A stretch of DNA of 64,000 nucleotides from Bacteriovoracaceae bacterium UBA6153 (GTDB lineage Bacteria > Bdellovibrionota > Bacteriovoracia > Bacteriovoracales > Bacteriovoracaceae). The translations under genes were made by a program, and so were the position numbers. Position 1 is the first letter of the stretch. Every line of letters starts with the position of its first letter. Shown one piece after another: positions 62,940 through 64,000 of the stretch. The stretch lies in NCBI GenBank assembly GCA_002428265.1, contig DIUR01000027.1, positions 310,001-374,000 on the forward strand. The letters run 5' to 3'. The notes below the pieces were generated by a model. That model did no database searches. It had not been told where the DNA came from and saw only the letters and a list, made by a program, of their open reading frames with translations.

Positions 62940-63416
62940 ATGCTTCTGACACACGATTTAATTATTCAGAGTAATAATCTTTTTGAAAAAGAAGAAATAA
63001 GAAACTATAGAACCAGTAATGTATATCTTCGTGACCTGGATACACTGGAACCTTTTTTAGTTCGCACCCCACCTTCTCATGAAGAAGTACCTCCGCTAAT
63101 GGATAATTTAATAAAAAAAACGAATGAACAATTATCAAGTGGAGTTATTCTTGAAAGTATAACCAAATTTTTTGCAGATTTTTTATACATTCATCCTTTT
63201 ACAGACAGTAATGGAAAAACTGCACGTTACTTAACCAACTCATTGTTAAACAACTTTGGGTTAAATTTTATTCAATTCAAACAATCATATGAAGCCTATA
63301 TTTTAAGTTTAGAAATGGTACATCAAAATAGTGATTACTCTTTTCTTCAGTCTTATTTTGAAGGCCTTATTCATTTTGATCAATCAAATCTTGTGATTCA
63401 TTTTAAGGATCTTTAG
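62940..63416 (+). CDS. Fic-domain protein with altered active-site motif
   Basis: This 158-residue protein has the Fic core HPFTDSNGKTAR at 85-96. The canonical HxFx(D/E)GNGRxxR has Gly and Arg where this has Ser (S90) and Lys (K93). The preceding TPPSHEEVPPLMDNL matches the flap region of Fic enzymes. Fic proteins transfer AMP, UMP or phosphocholine to hydroxyl groups; the altered motif may change activity. No inhibitory (S/T)xxxE(G/N) helix is apparent. It lies between the peptide gene and the PqqD-like gene with gaps of 6 and 2 bp. Confidence 0.8.
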   Translation: MLLTHDLIIQSNNLFEKEEIRNYRTSNVYLRDLDTLEPFLVRTPPSHEEVPPLMDNLIKKTNEQLSSGVILESITKFFADFLYIHPFTDSNGKTARYLTNSLLNNFGLNFIQFKQSYEAYILSLEMVHQNSDYSFLQSYFEGLIHFDQSNLVIHFKDL

Positions 63417-63418
63417 TT

Positions 63419-63709
63419 ATGTTAGTTAATAAACAATTTATTTTAAGGAAATCTTATTCTGCGGGTGTGTCTTTATATGACCCTACAAAGGATAAAATCT
63501 ATCAATTCAAAGGCCCGATTTCTGTTTTTTTATTATCAATTAGAGACCAGCTATTTTTCGACACATTAAATCCGAATGAAGAAGTGGTAGATCAAATTAT
63601 TATGAGAATGAAAAAAGTCGACTCCAAACTTACTGAAGAAGAGCTGAAGCCTATTCATATTTCAAAAGCATTAAAATACATGGTTGAAATAGGTTTTCTG
63701 ATTGAGTAA
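63419..63709 (+). CDS. PqqD-like protein (putative RiPP recognition element)
   Basis: This 96-residue protein has the PqqD/RRE order: an N-terminal beta hairpin (QFILRKSYSAGVSLYDPTKDKIYQF), helices (GPISVFLLSIRDQL), and ALKYMVEIGFLIE at the end. In RiPP pathways such domains bind the leader peptide and guide modifying enzymes. The start lies 2 bp after the Fic stop, and the stop overlaps the next gene by 8 bp. The assignment is by pattern and context, as PqqD folds are short and degenerate. Confidence 0.65.
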   Translation: MLVNKQFILRKSYSAGVSLYDPTKDKIYQFKGPISVFLLSIRDQLFFDTLNPNEEVVDQIIMRMKKVDSKLTEEELKPIHISKALKYMVEIGFLIE

Positions 63710-64000
63710 TTTTACCTTCAGCGTAGTTGTGCCTTGTTATAACGAAAACGAAAGTATTCACTTCTGCTTAGAATCTTTATTGAATCAGTCTCGATCATTT
63801 GATGAAATTATTTTAGTTGATAATAATTCAAAGGTTTCTTTAAAAGAGAGTCTAGGAGAGGCTAATCATAAGCTCAGTGTTATTAAGGAAGCTAGACAGG
63901 GGCGTGCATTTGCCAGAAATGCCGGAGCCAGTTATGCAAAAGGAACATATATCGTCTTTGTAGATGCTGATGTTGAGCTATCAATAGACTGGTTGAAAGA
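63702..64000 (+). CDS. family-2 glycosyltransferase, 3' truncated by the window
   Basis: Read by hand from TTG 63702: SNFTFSVVVPCYNENESIHFC, then FDEIILVDNNSK, EARQGRAFARNAGASYAKG and IVFVDADVELS, which is the GT-A nucleotide-binding region with its DxD motif (DAD). An AGG occurs 9 bases before the TTG. It overlaps the PqqD-like gene by 8 bp, so it belongs to the same operon. Enzymes of this fold glycosylate cysteine in glycocins (SunS type), but also lipids and polysaccharides. The C-terminus is outside the window. Confidence 0.85.
   Translation, partial: MSNFTFSVVVPCYNENESIHFCLESLLNQSRSFDEIILVDNNSKVSLKESLGEANHKLSVIKEARQGRAFARNAGASYAKGTYIVFVDADVELSIDWLK

Overview
This window looks like a chromosomal segment of a low-GC, Gram-negative, Bdellovibrio-like predatory bacterium, most likely of the Bacteriovorax/Peredibacter group. 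That assignment is inference. It rests on AT-rich coding, many Sec-exported proteins and lipoproteins with no recognisable family, a lysine/alanine histone-H1-like protein, a eukaryote-like (type 2) isoleucyl-tRNA synthetase, degenerate signalling proteins (HD-GYP-like, kinase-like, PilZ), and frequent TTG starts. No rRNA, CRISPR array or prophage is visible. Layout: 0-6 kb holds the 3' end of clpA, the histone-like gene, miaB, an outer-membrane barrel, a lipoprotein aminopeptidase and a glutathione-synthetase-like ATP-grasp enzyme. 6-14 kb holds a degenerate ECF-sigma/zinc anti-sigma pair, a complete IS1-like insertion sequence, a TonB-like protein, a degenerate sensor-kinase-like protein and a 930-residue unknown protein. 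14-24 kb holds rsmD, an aminotransferase, two envelope genes, a PIN-PhoH ATPase, a PilZ protein, a secreted alpha/beta hydrolase and a 2-Cys peroxiredoxin. 24-33 kb is a protein quality-control block (clpP, clpX, lon) followed by a receiver/HD-domain protein. 33-46 kb holds tRNA-Val, a nucleoside salvage operon (deoA-like, punA-like, cdd), ribonuclease G, a MerR-type regulator, two paralogous small secreted proteins, a toxin-antitoxin module between two copies of one terminator, and ileS. 46-54 kb holds a FecR-domain protein, maf, and a TatT/TatP-type TRAP transporter operon. 54-59 kb holds a porin, lipoproteins, a HAD phosphatase and a trypsin-like protease. The most novel region is 59.7-64 kb. 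A 59-codon gene that I called by hand encodes a peptide ending in a Cys/Pro/Trp-rich tail. It is followed with almost no spacing by a Fic-domain protein with an altered motif, a PqqD-like small protein (probable RiPP recognition element) and a family-2 glycosyltransferase that runs off the window. A GT-B glycosyltransferase and an unknown protein are transcribed divergently from them. I read this as a candidate ribosomally synthesised, modified (possibly nucleotidylated and/or glycosylated) peptide system.
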